In this document: positions 1 through 8,278 of the stretch, in pieces
How positions within the stretch are numbered: position 1 is the stretch's first letter
How the letters are laid out: each line of letters opens with the position of its first letter
From: Lentisphaeria bacterium
GTDB taxonomy: Bacteria > Verrucomicrobiota > Lentisphaeria > Victivallales > UBA1829
Assembly: GCA_019408975.1 (NCBI GenBank)
Contig: DXVA01000027.1
Location: 1 to 23,162, forward strand
Length of the DNA stretch: 23,162 nucleotides
Reading direction: 5' to 3'
Program-made: the position numbers and the translations under genes
The notes under the pieces: model-generated
Seen by the model: only the letters and a program-made list of their open reading frames with translations
Told to the model about the DNA's origin: nothing
Database searches by the model: none

Positions 1-292
1 CCGTCAGCAGCTTCATCAGATACAGCGGGAACGGCGGAAGCCAGAATCGCGGCCATCCCTTCAAAATACCCTGGAAATTTCCCTGGTCATGCCAGATCTG
101 CACCAGTTCAAGATAAAATATTCCGTCACGCGATATTGTGGGCTCAAAGAACCAACAGAAGCCAGTTATGAGAAGGGATAGGACCGTAATACCTGCTAAC
201 AGTCCAAACATACGATATTTCTGATGAAAACACATGAATTTATTGTTGGAAGTCTTTTTATTGAACGCATTATGCAGAGGTAATGAATCCAT
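1..292 (-). CDS. GT39/ArnT-like membrane glycosyltransferase, N-terminal part (cut by window edge)
   Basis: The frame opens with ATG at 292-290 and stays open to the window edge, giving 97 codons. A basic N-terminus is followed by a membrane segment (about residues 28-49), then a loop carrying the R55-D56-G sequence and, near residues 84-92, a WLPPFPLYL stretch. An Asp in the first external loop after TM1 is typical of the GT39/GT83 (PMT/ArnT) family, which uses polyprenyl-phosphate sugars at the outer face of the inner membrane. The start lies 13 nt after the stop of the preceding glycosyltransferase, so it is probably the next gene of the same operon. No good Shine-Dalgarno sequence is visible. 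The rest of the protein lies outside the window, so acceptor and donor cannot be judged. The family call is moderately confident. Confidence 0.6.
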   Translation of the reverse strand, partial: MDSLPLHNAFNKKTSNNKFMCFHQKYRMFGLLAGITVLSLLITGFCWFFEPTISRDGIFYLELVQIWHDQGNFQGILKGWPRFWLPPFPLYLMKLLT

Positions 293-305
293 CCCAAAAA
301 CAGAA

Positions 306-1427
306 TTATTTTTGATCTGGAAATACACCTGATATGACTTTCAGATATTGTGGAATAATTTTGTCAACTGAAAAATTCTCTTCTACTAATTTTCTTCCCT
401 GCATTCCCATCTTTCTTCTTTCAGCCGGAGTAAGCAACAGAAGTTTTTCCATTTTTTCAGCCAAATCCTCTGCATCACGCGGATTACAGAGAAAACCTGT
501 TACATTTTCCAAGACAATGTCGATACAACCGGGAGTTCGAGCAGCAATCAATGGTTTTCCAGCAGCAGCACCTTCCAATAAACTGAATGGAATTCCTTCA
601 CGATAATAAGAGGGCAAGACAATACAGTCTGCAGCTTCCACAAAAGGGACAACATCACTTACACTTCCTAAATACTCAACATATCCGTCATTATTCCATG
701 ACTCCAGTGTTTCCTTTGGGATTCCGGATGGATTACCTGAATCAACAAACCCCAAAAGCCGGCATCGAATATCAGGATAACGACTCTTAAGAATACCAGC
801 GGCTTTCACAAATTCAGCAATTCCTTTTTCCCATAGCATTCTGGCACTTAAAAGAAATGTAAAATTTTCTGAGCGGGAAAGTAAACAGGAAAAACGGGAA
901 CAATCAATGCCTTCGCCTTTCAATAGCCTGCTTTTCTCATATGCCGTAATTTTATGTTCTATCATGATTCGTTGATCATCAGAGTTGATAAACCAAATTT
1001 CATATGCAAATCGAAATGAAAGCATATATAGGTGTTTTATAATCCAAAACAGATAACTGCGGCAAATCATAGAATGTCCCAATCCACAAACAAATGCAAT
1101 AAAAGGAATATGGAGAGTCGCTGCTGCCAGACCGCCCCAAATATTAGGCTTGACTGTATAACAGAAAAGCAAATCTATTCTTTCACGATGAAGCAACCAT
1201 AATATTTTCATATAAAGCCATAAATCATGCAAAGGATTACAGGATTTTCTTGACATGGAAATGGCATGGCATTTCACCCCTGAATTCTGAAAAGCGGCTT
1301 CATATTCAGGATCGTGAGGTGCAAAAACTACAACATCATATCCAGCAGCTTTCATTGCACAAATGACATGACGCCGGAAATTGTACATACTCCAAAGGGT
1401 ATTTCCGAAAAATGCGATTTTCTTCAT
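306..1427 (-). CDS. GT4 family glycosyltransferase (CapM/PglA-like)
   Basis: This is a 373-residue GT-B fold enzyme. It should transfer a sugar from a nucleotide-sugar donor to a growing lipid-linked glycan on the cytoplasmic face of the membrane. The N-terminal domain starts with the usual beta-strand (IAFFGNT) and contains a TVKPNIWGGLAA stretch (residues 91-102) and a GLGH motif (115-118), typical of the CapM/PglA-like GT4 subgroup. The C-terminal domain has the ExxxxxxxE donor-binding motif (E277 and E285, within REGIPFSLLEG). The start ATG at 1427 is preceded by GAGGTG at a sensible distance. It is the twelfth complete gene of the polysaccharide operon, 57 nt after the preceding GT, and that gap contains an inverted repeat. 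The family is sure; sugar and linkage are unknown. Confidence 0.9.
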   Translation of the reverse strand: MKKIAFFGNTLWSMYNFRRHVICAMKAAGYDVVVFAPHDPEYEAAFQNSGVKCHAISMSRKSCNPLHDLWLYMKILWLLHRERIDLLFCYTVKPNIWGGLAAATLHIPFIAFVCGLGHSMICRSYLFWIIKHLYMLSFRFAYEIWFINSDDQRIMIEHKITAYEKSRLLKGEGIDCSRFSCLLSRSENFTFLLSARMLWEKGIAEFVKAAGILKSRYPDIRCRLLGFVDSGNPSGIPKETLESWNNDGYVEYLGSVSDVVPFVEAADCIVLPSYYREGIPFSLLEGAAAGKPLIAARTPGCIDIVLENVTGFLCNPRDAEDLAEKMEKLLLLTPAERRKMGMQGRKLVEENFSVDKIIPQYLKVISGVFPDQK

Positions 1428-1451
1428 TGAAAGGCACCTCTCAATATGGCT

Positions 1452-1477
1452 ATATTGATAACTGATAATATCAATAT
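1452..1477. repeat. Perfect 9-bp inverted repeat between two glycosyltransferase genes
   Basis: ATATTGATA (1452-1460) and its exact reverse complement TATCAATAT (1469-1477) flank an 8-nt loop. The repeat sits 7 nt after the stop codon of the upstream GT gene and 24 nt before the start of the next. In the operon mRNA it would form an AU-rich hairpin. No U-tract follows it in the direction of transcription, so it is not a canonical intrinsic terminator. It could be an RNA stability or processing element, a protein-binding palindrome, or chance in AT-rich DNA. Confidence 0.5.
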
Positions 1478-1484
1478 TTATGAA

Positions 1485-2606
1485 TTAACTGAACAATCTT
1501 GACAAATATTCCTTTTGCAACTTCTCAAAACGATAACTGGCATACTTGTTCTGCCATAATGCCTGACAGTTGTATTCACGAACTTTATAATCTTCTCTGA
1601 AACGTTCTTCCTGTTCAACCATTTCAGCAAAAAAGGCACTCAGATCTTCCAGAGTCTCCCCCAAAGCATATCCGGTGTTCAAGGTCGAAACTTTATCTCC
1701 CAGAAGAATATTTTTTGTCGTAATCATAGGAACCCGCAATAACAGGGATTCAAAATATTTATTGGGTGCAGCAAAATAATGCTCAGGATTGGATTTGTAA
1801 TACATTCCCAGGATGAAATTGCTTTTCTGCATGAGCTTCAACCCGTCTGGATAGTCTACAAATCCCCAATATCTGATTCGATCACATCGTCTGCTTGCTT
1901 CCAAAACATCATTTTTCAAGGCACCCTCGCCGGCAATATCTAATACGAGACGTGGGTTTGTTTCTACCAATTTCAAAATATTTTCTATCCCGCGATGATA
2001 GTCAAAGACTCCCACATAACTCAATAAAATTTTCGAAAAGTCTAATTTCTTATCGGCATATTCGGAAAAAACTGTCTGCGGGACATTCTCGACGACCAGT
2101 ATTTTCTTCCGGTAGGATTCCGGCAATCCCATCTGCTTGATACGTTCGCTATCGGCAATTATAATTAAATCAGCCTGTTTGAGTAAAAACAAATCTGTTT
2201 TTCGAATAATCCACTGAAGAAATGACAACTTCGGGGCAGAAGAAGAAAAACAGTCATAGATGTCATAAACAACAAAACCTCCATAAAACAACCGATACAG
2301 CAATGCAGGAATCATTGTATCAAAATCACAAGCATGCACAGCGTCAAACTCGGTTCGTTTTTTCAACAGTTTCCAGCACAGGAACAGCTGCCATAATATC
2401 TTATTGCCAAGGTTTTTCCAGCGCTGTCCATAAGAGGAATAGCGTTTGAACGGGATCTCATTCTCAACAAAGTTGTTTTTACCCAGTCTGTCCCATGTAA
2501 AAGCGGAATATTCTATCCCCTCCTTTTCACATGCCCCAAGGTACTTGCGAAGCCTTACATCTTCGTTCACTGTAGTACAACGTAAAAAAGCAATCTTTCT
2601 ACTCAT
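1485..2606 (-). CDS. GT4-like glycosyltransferase
   Basis: The product is 373 residues and most likely a cytoplasmic GT-B glycosyltransferase of the polysaccharide pathway. Visible signs are the N-terminal strand (IAFLRC), the HACDFDT segment (residues 91-97) typical of the acceptor-domain border in GT4 proteins, the VENVPQ motif (172-177), a LSYVG strand at about 195-199 opening the second domain, DIAGEG (223-228), and PNKYFESLL (281-289) with E286 as the likely donor-binding glutamate. The first glutamate of the usual E-x7-E pair is not clear. It starts 9 nt after the stop of the EpsG-like polymerase gene, so the two are probably translated from one message. Donor and acceptor are unknown. 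Confidence 0.85.
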   Translation of the reverse strand: MSRKIAFLRCTTVNEDVRLRKYLGACEKEGIEYSAFTWDRLGKNNFVENEIPFKRYSSYGQRWKNLGNKILWQLFLCWKLLKKRTEFDAVHACDFDTMIPALLYRLFYGGFVVYDIYDCFSSSAPKLSFLQWIIRKTDLFLLKQADLIIIADSERIKQMGLPESYRKKILVVENVPQTVFSEYADKKLDFSKILLSYVGVFDYHRGIENILKLVETNPRLVLDIAGEGALKNDVLEASRRCDRIRYWGFVDYPDGLKLMQKSNFILGMYYKSNPEHYFAAPNKYFESLLLRVPMITTKNILLGDKVSTLNTGYALGETLEDLSAFFAEMVEQEERFREDYKVREYNCQALWQNKYASYRFEKLQKEYLSRLFS

Positions 2607-2615
2607 ATTTTATCC

Positions 2616-3698
2616 TCAGCTGAACAATATGGACTGATACAGATAATTCTGCTCCGTATCTCTTATCACCAAACGGACAAGCAGAACAAAAACATATAAA
2701 ACTATAACTGAATATATCATACTCTTTTTCAGTTTATTATTGGTGCAAGTCATGAAAAAAGGAACAATAAATGCCTGCAATTCCCGTATTCCATAAGGAA
2801 AGCGATGATTTAATATCGCAATGTCATGAAATATCAGCGAAAGAATAATTGCACAGGAAAATCCGTTTCTGAAGATATAATATTTTTCTTCATCTATCTC
2901 CATTTTAGAATGGAATATGAGAAACAAAAGCAGAATGACAACACGGAAGATCAAACCTGTTGTATATCCGGCCTCGCCAATGTAATCTTCATTGCCGGCA
3001 GCAATGTATCTATCTATTTTTGCAACAACGTATGGAAATGGAACCAAACTGTGAAGCAAACTGAAAAGAGAAATCTTGAGTGCGGGGAAAGACAGAAAAA
3101 AAGCAATAATGCAAGCCATCCATTTATCTTTGCACCGCACATACCGTAAAGGATACAGCAGGAAGAAAACAATTGATGTCGCATGTATGAAACACGCCAG
3201 TGTAGTATAAAGGAAGAAATTTCTCACATTTTTCTTTATCAAATAAAACATGCCTATATAGGCTATCGAACAGGAAATTCCCTGACGGATACCATCGTTG
3301 TCACGTTCCATATACATACCAATGAAATAAATTAAAACGGCAGGAACCAGATAGGGGGTCAGTTTTTTAAACAGAATAATCTTGGTCCCAATGTTAAACA
3401 GAGCCGTCACAAAATAAAAACACTGAAATGGAACTTGCAACAATGAATTAAAAAGCACCATCCATAAGACATATAATGGTTCAAACTGCCCGGCGGTTAC
3501 AGATTGAAAAGAGAGAACTTCATATTCTATTTTTAAATTCCCCAAGTCAGTTCCCCCGCGCAATTTCAGCCCGGTAAAACAAACCAGAATGACAATCCCG
3601 ATGATGCAGTAGATATGCTTACGCCCATTCTCAAATAAAATTTCCAACAACCCTAATAGAGTCAGGATCATTAAAATGACAAAATACCAGCAATACAT
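2616..3698 (-). CDS. EpsG-family polysaccharide polymerase (Wzy role)
   Basis: This 360-residue, very hydrophobic protein has roughly ten predicted membrane segments, the first at residues 3-20. The RGGTDLGN stretch at residues 47-54 matches the arginine/aspartate-containing first loop of EpsG-type proteins, and the ERDNDGIRQGIS region near the middle is also characteristic of the family. EpsG proteins are the usual candidates for the Wzy polymerase joining lipid-linked repeat units on the outer face of the inner membrane. The window also encodes a Wzx flippase, which fits a Wzx/Wzy-dependent pathway. The ATG at 3698 has AGGG 10 nt upstream. The gene lies 139 nt after the pyruvyltransferase and is notably AT-rich. 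The polymerase role is inferred from family and context. Confidence 0.8.
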   Translation of the reverse strand: MYCWYFVILMILTLLGLLEILFENGRKHIYCIIGIVILVCFTGLKLRGGTDLGNLKIEYEVLSFQSVTAGQFEPLYVLWMVLFNSLLQVPFQCFYFVTALFNIGTKIILFKKLTPYLVPAVLIYFIGMYMERDNDGIRQGISCSIAYIGMFYLIKKNVRNFFLYTTLACFIHATSIVFFLLYPLRYVRCKDKWMACIIAFFLSFPALKISLFSLLHSLVPFPYVVAKIDRYIAAGNEDYIGEAGYTTGLIFRVVILLLFLIFHSKMEIDEEKYYIFRNGFSCAIILSLIFHDIAILNHRFPYGIRELQAFIVPFFMTCTNNKLKKSMIYSVIVLYVFVLLVRLVIRDTEQNYLYQSILFS

Positions 3699-3837
3699 TT
3701 CTGTTTACCCTGACATTGTAAAAAGCTCTTTTGACAAATCTGTTTCGTAAAAGCAATATTTCCTAATTCCGGAAAGCCAGAACAAAACTATATGCAGCCA
3801 CAAGCATTGTTTTCTGCAGGCCGGCATAAAAATGGAA

Positions 3838-4974
3838 TTATTCTTTATTCAGACAGTTCTGCAGAAACGAAAAAGCAAAATCGCGGCATTCCTGTAATTT
3901 CTGATCGACCTGGCTGTAATCAATTTTATTACTTAATACTTGCTTTACCATCTGGAATGATATGTCTCTTACCATTCTGTCCTGCAGCCCCAGCAAACTC
4001 AGCAGATTCTCTATGCGGGAATTCCCTCGCTGCGGATTGCAAAAGACTACAAACTGCCGATGGAATAAAATTGAAAATACCAACCCATGAAATGAGTCTG
4101 TTAAAACAATTTCTGCATTTGAAATGTGAGACAGCCATTCTTCTATTGAAGGGACAATCGGTTTGGGACATGAGTTATTATATTCATAATTATCTGCTAA
4201 TAAATTGGAAACGGCATAACTCTTCCAGCCGGCAATCTGCTGCAACACTTCGAGTTTGGGAAGAATGGAATCAAGAAAATACGCTACAACTTCTTTTTCC
4301 TGTGGTATCATGTCATTCGGCACCAGTTTTTGATATTCCGCGGCAGGTAAAAGCAACGTAGGATCTAAAGTGCAAACGACATCCGGATAATCAAAAAGTT
4401 CTCTGCATAGCTGTATTCCACTGGCTTCCCGAACAGAAACTCCGGAAAACCTGGCAAGATTTTTTTTCGCCATTTGAATTTGTTTCGGAGAATATTCATT
4501 GAAATCAACGCCGAACGAGGCACTGAAAGCAATCCTCTTCAGGAGGGAGTCCGGTGATAAAAAATCACAAAAATACCATGAAATATCCAGTGTATATTTA
4601 GGTCTCCATACTTGATCGGAACCAATGATGAAGCCGGCGGTATCATCAGACAAGACAACTCTTTTCAGGCTGCGATTGTCAGTAACCGGCGATGTCAATT
4701 CTATTTTTTGCGCTACAAAAGATAAAACTTTTTGCCAGATATACTTTTTTTCCATATAAGAATAACTTCTCTTGAAATTTCCAACCCGGAACAGTTGCAA
4801 GATTCTAACAATACAGCGTTTGGCAAAAGAAAGGAACAGGATTCTTTTCGGAATACGAAACCGAACCGTCCGGACTTCATAACCCAGCGAATTTAATATC
4901 TTCTGCAATGCAAAGTTCTGCAAAACGCCACCGTAATTGAAACCAATGGGAAGTGTTAAAATATAATATCTCAT
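3838..4974 (-). CDS. Polysaccharide pyruvyltransferase family protein
   Basis: The product has 378 residues with the PS_pyruv_trans fold (CsaB/WcaK-like, GT-B-type). Motifs visible in order: TLPIGFNYGGVLQNFAL at the N-terminus, GSDQVW (residues 118-123), SVRE (180-183), DPTLLL (204-209), TDSFHGLVFS (292-301, with the usual S-F-H core) and RIENLLSLLGL (320-330). Family members transfer pyruvate from phosphoenolpyruvate to a sugar as a ketal, giving the glycan a negative charge. FrhB-like proteins often accompany pyruvyltransferases in polysaccharide loci, and one is present two genes upstream here. A 243-nt gap precedes the start and carries a good internal promoter candidate. The exact sugar modified is unknown. 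Confidence 0.88.
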   Translation of the reverse strand: MRYYILTLPIGFNYGGVLQNFALQKILNSLGYEVRTVRFRIPKRILFLSFAKRCIVRILQLFRVGNFKRSYSYMEKKYIWQKVLSFVAQKIELTSPVTDNRSLKRVVLSDDTAGFIIGSDQVWRPKYTLDISWYFCDFLSPDSLLKRIAFSASFGVDFNEYSPKQIQMAKKNLARFSGVSVREASGIQLCRELFDYPDVVCTLDPTLLLPAAEYQKLVPNDMIPQEKEVVAYFLDSILPKLEVLQQIAGWKSYAVSNLLADNYEYNNSCPKPIVPSIEEWLSHISNAEIVLTDSFHGLVFSILFHRQFVVFCNPQRGNSRIENLLSLLGLQDRMVRDISFQMVKQVLSNKIDYSQVDQKLQECRDFAFSFLQNCLNKE

Positions 4975-5217
4975 TTCAGCATGAATTTAAAAGTATATTT
5001 TATTTAAGATATACAGGTGTGTCGATAAAACATATGGCGGGAGAAATAATAAAGTTTTTGTTTTCGACCAAGGAATGGTTTGCTTCCAAAAGCAAGTCTC
5101 AGGACATTGCACCCGATTTTACAGGTTTCACAAGCAACCGGGCACAAAATTAAAGCGGACCTCGCTGCAAACAGCAGGGCATTACACACATGCCGGAATA
5201 AATACTTCATCAGTTTC
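4975..5217 (-). other. 243-nt intra-operon gap with no convincing gene
   Basis: This gap separates the epimerase stop from the pyruvyltransferase start and is long for this operon. It carries a promoter-like pair near its downstream end. A short minus-strand frame runs from ATG 5210 to the stop at 5004, 68 residues long. It begins 7 nt after the epimerase stop and contains a cysteine-rich CPVACETCKIGC stretch, but it has no good ribosome binding site and no family resemblance I can name. It could be a gene remnant left by cassette exchange or noncoding DNA. I do not claim it as a gene. Confidence 0.4.
4997..5025 (-). promoter_or_regulatory. Candidate internal sigma-70-type promoter upstream of the pyruvyltransferase
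   Basis: On the minus strand TCGACA (5025-5020) and TAAAAT (5002-4997) are separated by exactly 17 nt. Each hexamer matches the sigma-70 consensus at five of six positions. The predicted transcription start falls about 16 nt before the pyruvyltransferase ATG at 4974. If active, it would let the distal glycan genes be expressed without the antiterminator-controlled leader. The consensus is borrowed from other bacteria, and AT-rich DNA yields such matches by chance. Confidence 0.35.
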
Positions 5218-6432
5218 TTATCTTCTGAAAAACCTGTTCCCAATTCTCCGAACCGCCCGTATCAAAAGGTCGCAACAATATTGTATTCCATACGGAAGAT
5301 ACCGGGAACAGAAATACGAAAAGCGGTCTTTTAAAGTTGCCGTTCCCAGATAATCATAAAAAACCAGCCTTGAAAGCATGGGAGAATCCGGAACATATTT
5401 TTTAAGATATGAAGCCAGCATCTTGTCTATCATTCCATCCCAGTGATAATCTATGCCCTTCAGAAACTGGTGTGCACGATAATATTCAATCGTTTTTTCC
5501 AATCCGTGCCTGAAATCTATGGTTATATGAAAATCAGGGCAGACTTGTTTTATCTTCTGATTACTGTAACACGCATCCAATGCCCGGTCTCCCAAGAGAA
5601 TCTCCCGAATTGGAGGCATTACTTTTCCTGCACATTCCGAAGGAACATCCACAACCCGGCACTCACATTTCAAAGCTGCGGCAATCAGAGAAAGCATATC
5701 CCTCCATGAGATTTCCTCATCCCCGCATAGGTTGAATGTTTCATTCTCGGCACAGGGATTGCCAAACAAACCAACAAAGACCCGGGCAAAATCAACAGTA
5801 TGCATAACAGTTGCACATGCCTTCCCCTGGTCCCACACGAAGACAGGTTTTCCGGAAAGCAATCGTCCTGCGAAAGTCCAGTGGTAACCATAAGCAGGCA
5901 TGATACCATATGGAATTCTGGTATCTCCATATGTCACTGCTGGTCGGACTATCGTATAGTGGACTCCGGCAGGCAACCGATAGCTTCTCAAAAACGTCTC
6001 ACACGCTGCCTTGTTCACACTATAATTCCATACAGGATTACCCGTAGCAGGAAAAGATTCATCCAATTTGCCTTTGACATGTCTGCGATCATAAGCACCG
6101 ACAGATGAAATGAAGATGAACTGACGGCACCGATTTTCGAACAGCCGCAATGTTCGGGACAAGTCACTTACAGAATAAGAAATGAAGTCGATCACCACAT
6201 CAAACCGCAAATCCCCAAGGAGTTCCTGTCCGTCATTTTTCAATGTCCTGACATCCCCTTGAAGAAATACGACTCCATCAGGAAGACTGACTTTCGTCCT
6301 GCCTCGGTTCAACATATAAACTTTGTGTCCGGCAGACAGGGAACACTTCAGGATATCAAAACTAATGGTACCCGTTCCTCCGATCAACAGAACAGAAAGC
6401 GCTTGAGTTCTCTTATTTTCCATATCAGACAT
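5218..6432 (-). CDS. NAD-dependent epimerase/dehydratase family protein (extended SDR)
   Basis: This is a 404-residue extended SDR. It has an N-terminal Rossmann motif GGTGTIS (residues 18-24), a VVIDFISY strand (79-86), a conserved serine in FISSVGAY (107-114) and the catalytic YxxxK (Y137, K141). It probably acts on a nucleotide-activated sugar, as an epimerase, reductase or dehydratase. About 100 residues at the C-terminus, ending in a very basic tail, exceed the usual SDR core and may contact membrane or partner proteins. Its ATG overlaps the stop of the FrhB fusion gene by one base (TAATG), a clear sign of translational coupling. The reaction cannot be fixed from sequence alone. Confidence 0.82.
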   Translation of the reverse strand: MSDMENKRTQALSVLLIGGTGTISFDILKCSLSAGHKVYMLNRGRTKVSLPDGVVFLQGDVRTLKNDGQELLGDLRFDVVIDFISYSVSDLSRTLRLFENRCRQFIFISSVGAYDRRHVKGKLDESFPATGNPVWNYSVNKAACETFLRSYRLPAGVHYTIVRPAVTYGDTRIPYGIMPAYGYHWTFAGRLLSGKPVFVWDQGKACATVMHTVDFARVFVGLFGNPCAENETFNLCGDEEISWRDMLSLIAAALKCECRVVDVPSECAGKVMPPIREILLGDRALDACYSNQKIKQVCPDFHITIDFRHGLEKTIEYYRAHQFLKGIDYHWDGMIDKMLASYLKKYVPDSPMLSRLVFYDYLGTATLKDRFSYFCSRYLPYGIQYCCDLLIRAVRRIGNRFFRR

Positions 6433-8261
6433 TAATGACTCCAGTCAATATCATCTTCAACTTTCACTGCCGGATTGCCTAAAAACAACGAACGGGAAGG
6501 AATTTTCGATACAACAAAAGATCGAGCTCCGGCAATCGCGCCGTCACCCATTATGACTCCTTTGCTGATCATAGCCCCGTCTCCAAGCCAGCAATAATCA
6601 CCAATTTTTATTGAAGATGCTATTTTATAACCTTTCAGATGGATGGTATGAGCATCATAATCACGAATTACAACATTCCGTCCGATCAGACAGCGCCTTC
6701 CGATTGTAATCTTCTTCGCACAAACTATTTGACAATTAATATTACAGCCAGCACCTTTTCCGCCTCGGCAAAGAAGCTGTCCACCGGAAAAAATCTGAAT
6801 ATCAGCACCAGCCCAAATTGTAAAATCATCATCAATATTGAACACGGCATCTTTTTCAACATGAATTCTAGTCTCCTGCCGGGATTTCCTGAATTTCTTC
6901 ACTCCGACAAACAAAATACCTTTTACATTAATATCTGCACCCTTGGCAATATCCCATATGCAATGAGAATAAGACAGGATGAAATTACCGTGAAAAACAT
7001 CGGCATGAACCGCTTTTGTAAAAAAATTCAGTTTAATGAACTGTATCCAGACCAGAGGATTACATCCCATCGCACACCACATATGCGCAAGAGGACGGAG
7101 TATGGCATAAATTTTCTTTTTAATTCTCTGTGGAACTTTATCCTTCCAAGTCATCGGAAAATACTTCGCCGCAACCTGATCAAAAGGCAGATCGTCAACA
7201 TCGTTAAAGAAAGCATCCCGCGAAACAGCCGGATGTTTCAGGGAGTGCAGCAAATGATGATTTTTCTCCAGCACTTCCGCAAATAAAACTTTTTTCCAAA
7301 GACACTGCTCCCGCACCGCATTAAAAAATGCCAGCCCTTTTTCCGTATTGCAGATCAGCAATGAGGCGCCTTTGTCGTCATCCAGTTCGGGAGCAACCGA
7401 CTCTATTCCCCAGAAATCTCCCAGCGTAATATCGGAATTATGCTGTGCACTCTTGTAATTGCATTCATAACAGGATGGACGGCAGAAAATCCCTGACCTC
7501 AGATATCCCCGTGTAAAGTTGTCGACGGTTCCTGTTCCGTAATAGGATTTCCCGTTTTCAAATTTCGCCTTGAAAGTGAGCTCCCGCCATCCCAATTCCT
7601 TGTTTTTCGCCTTGACATATGTAATCTTCGAACCATATTTCTTTTCCAGAGAATCCAGATGTTTCCTGAAAACCTTCGGGGAATTGATCCCCCTGCATAC
7701 ATAGTCGCAAACAATCAGATCAGCGGTATCAACGCCGTCCAGATACAGCCGAAGCGCCGCCATCTGGCAGGGACTGCCGCAGGCAAGAACCTTTTTTCCA
7801 TCCAGCAACAATTTCTTCACCTGACGGAAGAATTCCGCAGTATCGCTCTGAAGATACTTGGAACTCCGCAGGCGTTCCAGATCCGCCGGATTGTCCGTCA
7901 GAAAATGGTGAACATGAAAATCCCCGGAATAAACGGCTCCACCGACATATCCTCCCGCTTGAAAAACCTGATTCGCCAGCAAAGAAAAGGCGCCGCCGCT
8001 GGTACTGTCCAGACGTACAGGCAAGTCCTTATTCACCAAAGCATAATATTCCGGTTTGAACGTTCCGGCTTTCTTCTGGACTTTCAAATTCAATTCGGGG
8101 CAGACCTTCTCGCAGAGATGGCAATCAACGCATTTCGACGGATCAACCTCCGGATACCAGAATCCTTCCTTATCTGTCTGGAAAGTGATCGCCTCTTTCG
8201 GGCAGATATCACCGCAAGCCTTGCAGCCGGTACAGTTTTCTTTTCTTTTCAAATCAATCAT
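6432..8261 (-). CDS. FrhB-like iron-sulfur protein fused to a left-handed beta-helix acyltransferase
   Basis: One uninterrupted 609-residue frame joins two families. Residues 10-20 and 44-54 form two four-cysteine ferredoxin clusters (C10, C13, C16, C20; C44, C47, C50, C54). Residues about 70-390 match the coenzyme F420 hydrogenase/dehydrogenase beta-subunit (FrhB) family, with DSTSGGAFS (85-93), CGSPCQ (161-166), C260/C264/C267, and DITLGDFWG (277-285). Residues about 430-605 are a hexapeptide-repeat acyltransferase domain with isoleucine/valine-rich turns and the putative catalytic His in DAHTIH (H538). FrhB-like proteins in glycan loci are common but their reaction is poorly known. The acyltransferase would modify a sugar, perhaps using the acyl chain made by the adjacent ACP, FabG and FabH genes. 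The start lies 17 nt after the KAS III stop. Confidence 0.85.
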   Translation of the reverse strand: MIDLKRKENCTGCKACGDICPKEAITFQTDKEGFWYPEVDPSKCVDCHLCEKVCPELNLKVQKKAGTFKPEYYALVNKDLPVRLDSTSGGAFSLLANQVFQAGGYVGGAVYSGDFHVHHFLTDNPADLERLRSSKYLQSDTAEFFRQVKKLLLDGKKVLACGSPCQMAALRLYLDGVDTADLIVCDYVCRGINSPKVFRKHLDSLEKKYGSKITYVKAKNKELGWRELTFKAKFENGKSYYGTGTVDNFTRGYLRSGIFCRPSCYECNYKSAQHNSDITLGDFWGIESVAPELDDDKGASLLICNTEKGLAFFNAVREQCLWKKVLFAEVLEKNHHLLHSLKHPAVSRDAFFNDVDDLPFDQVAAKYFPMTWKDKVPQRIKKKIYAILRPLAHMWCAMGCNPLVWIQFIKLNFFTKAVHADVFHGNFILSYSHCIWDIAKGADINVKGILFVGVKKFRKSRQETRIHVEKDAVFNIDDDFTIWAGADIQIFSGGQLLCRGGKGAGCNINCQIVCAKKITIGRRCLIGRNVVIRDYDAHTIHLKGYKIASSIKIGDYCWLGDGAMISKGVIMGDGAIAGARSFVVSKIPSRSLFLGNPAVKVEDDIDWSH

Positions 8262-8278
8262 AATCGTCGAAAATACCC

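Noticed and set aside
3705..3827. A 40-residue minus-strand frame between the pyruvyltransferase and EpsG-like genes
   Set aside because: No ribosome binding site and no family resemblance; a frame this short is expected by chance in a 139-nt gap.
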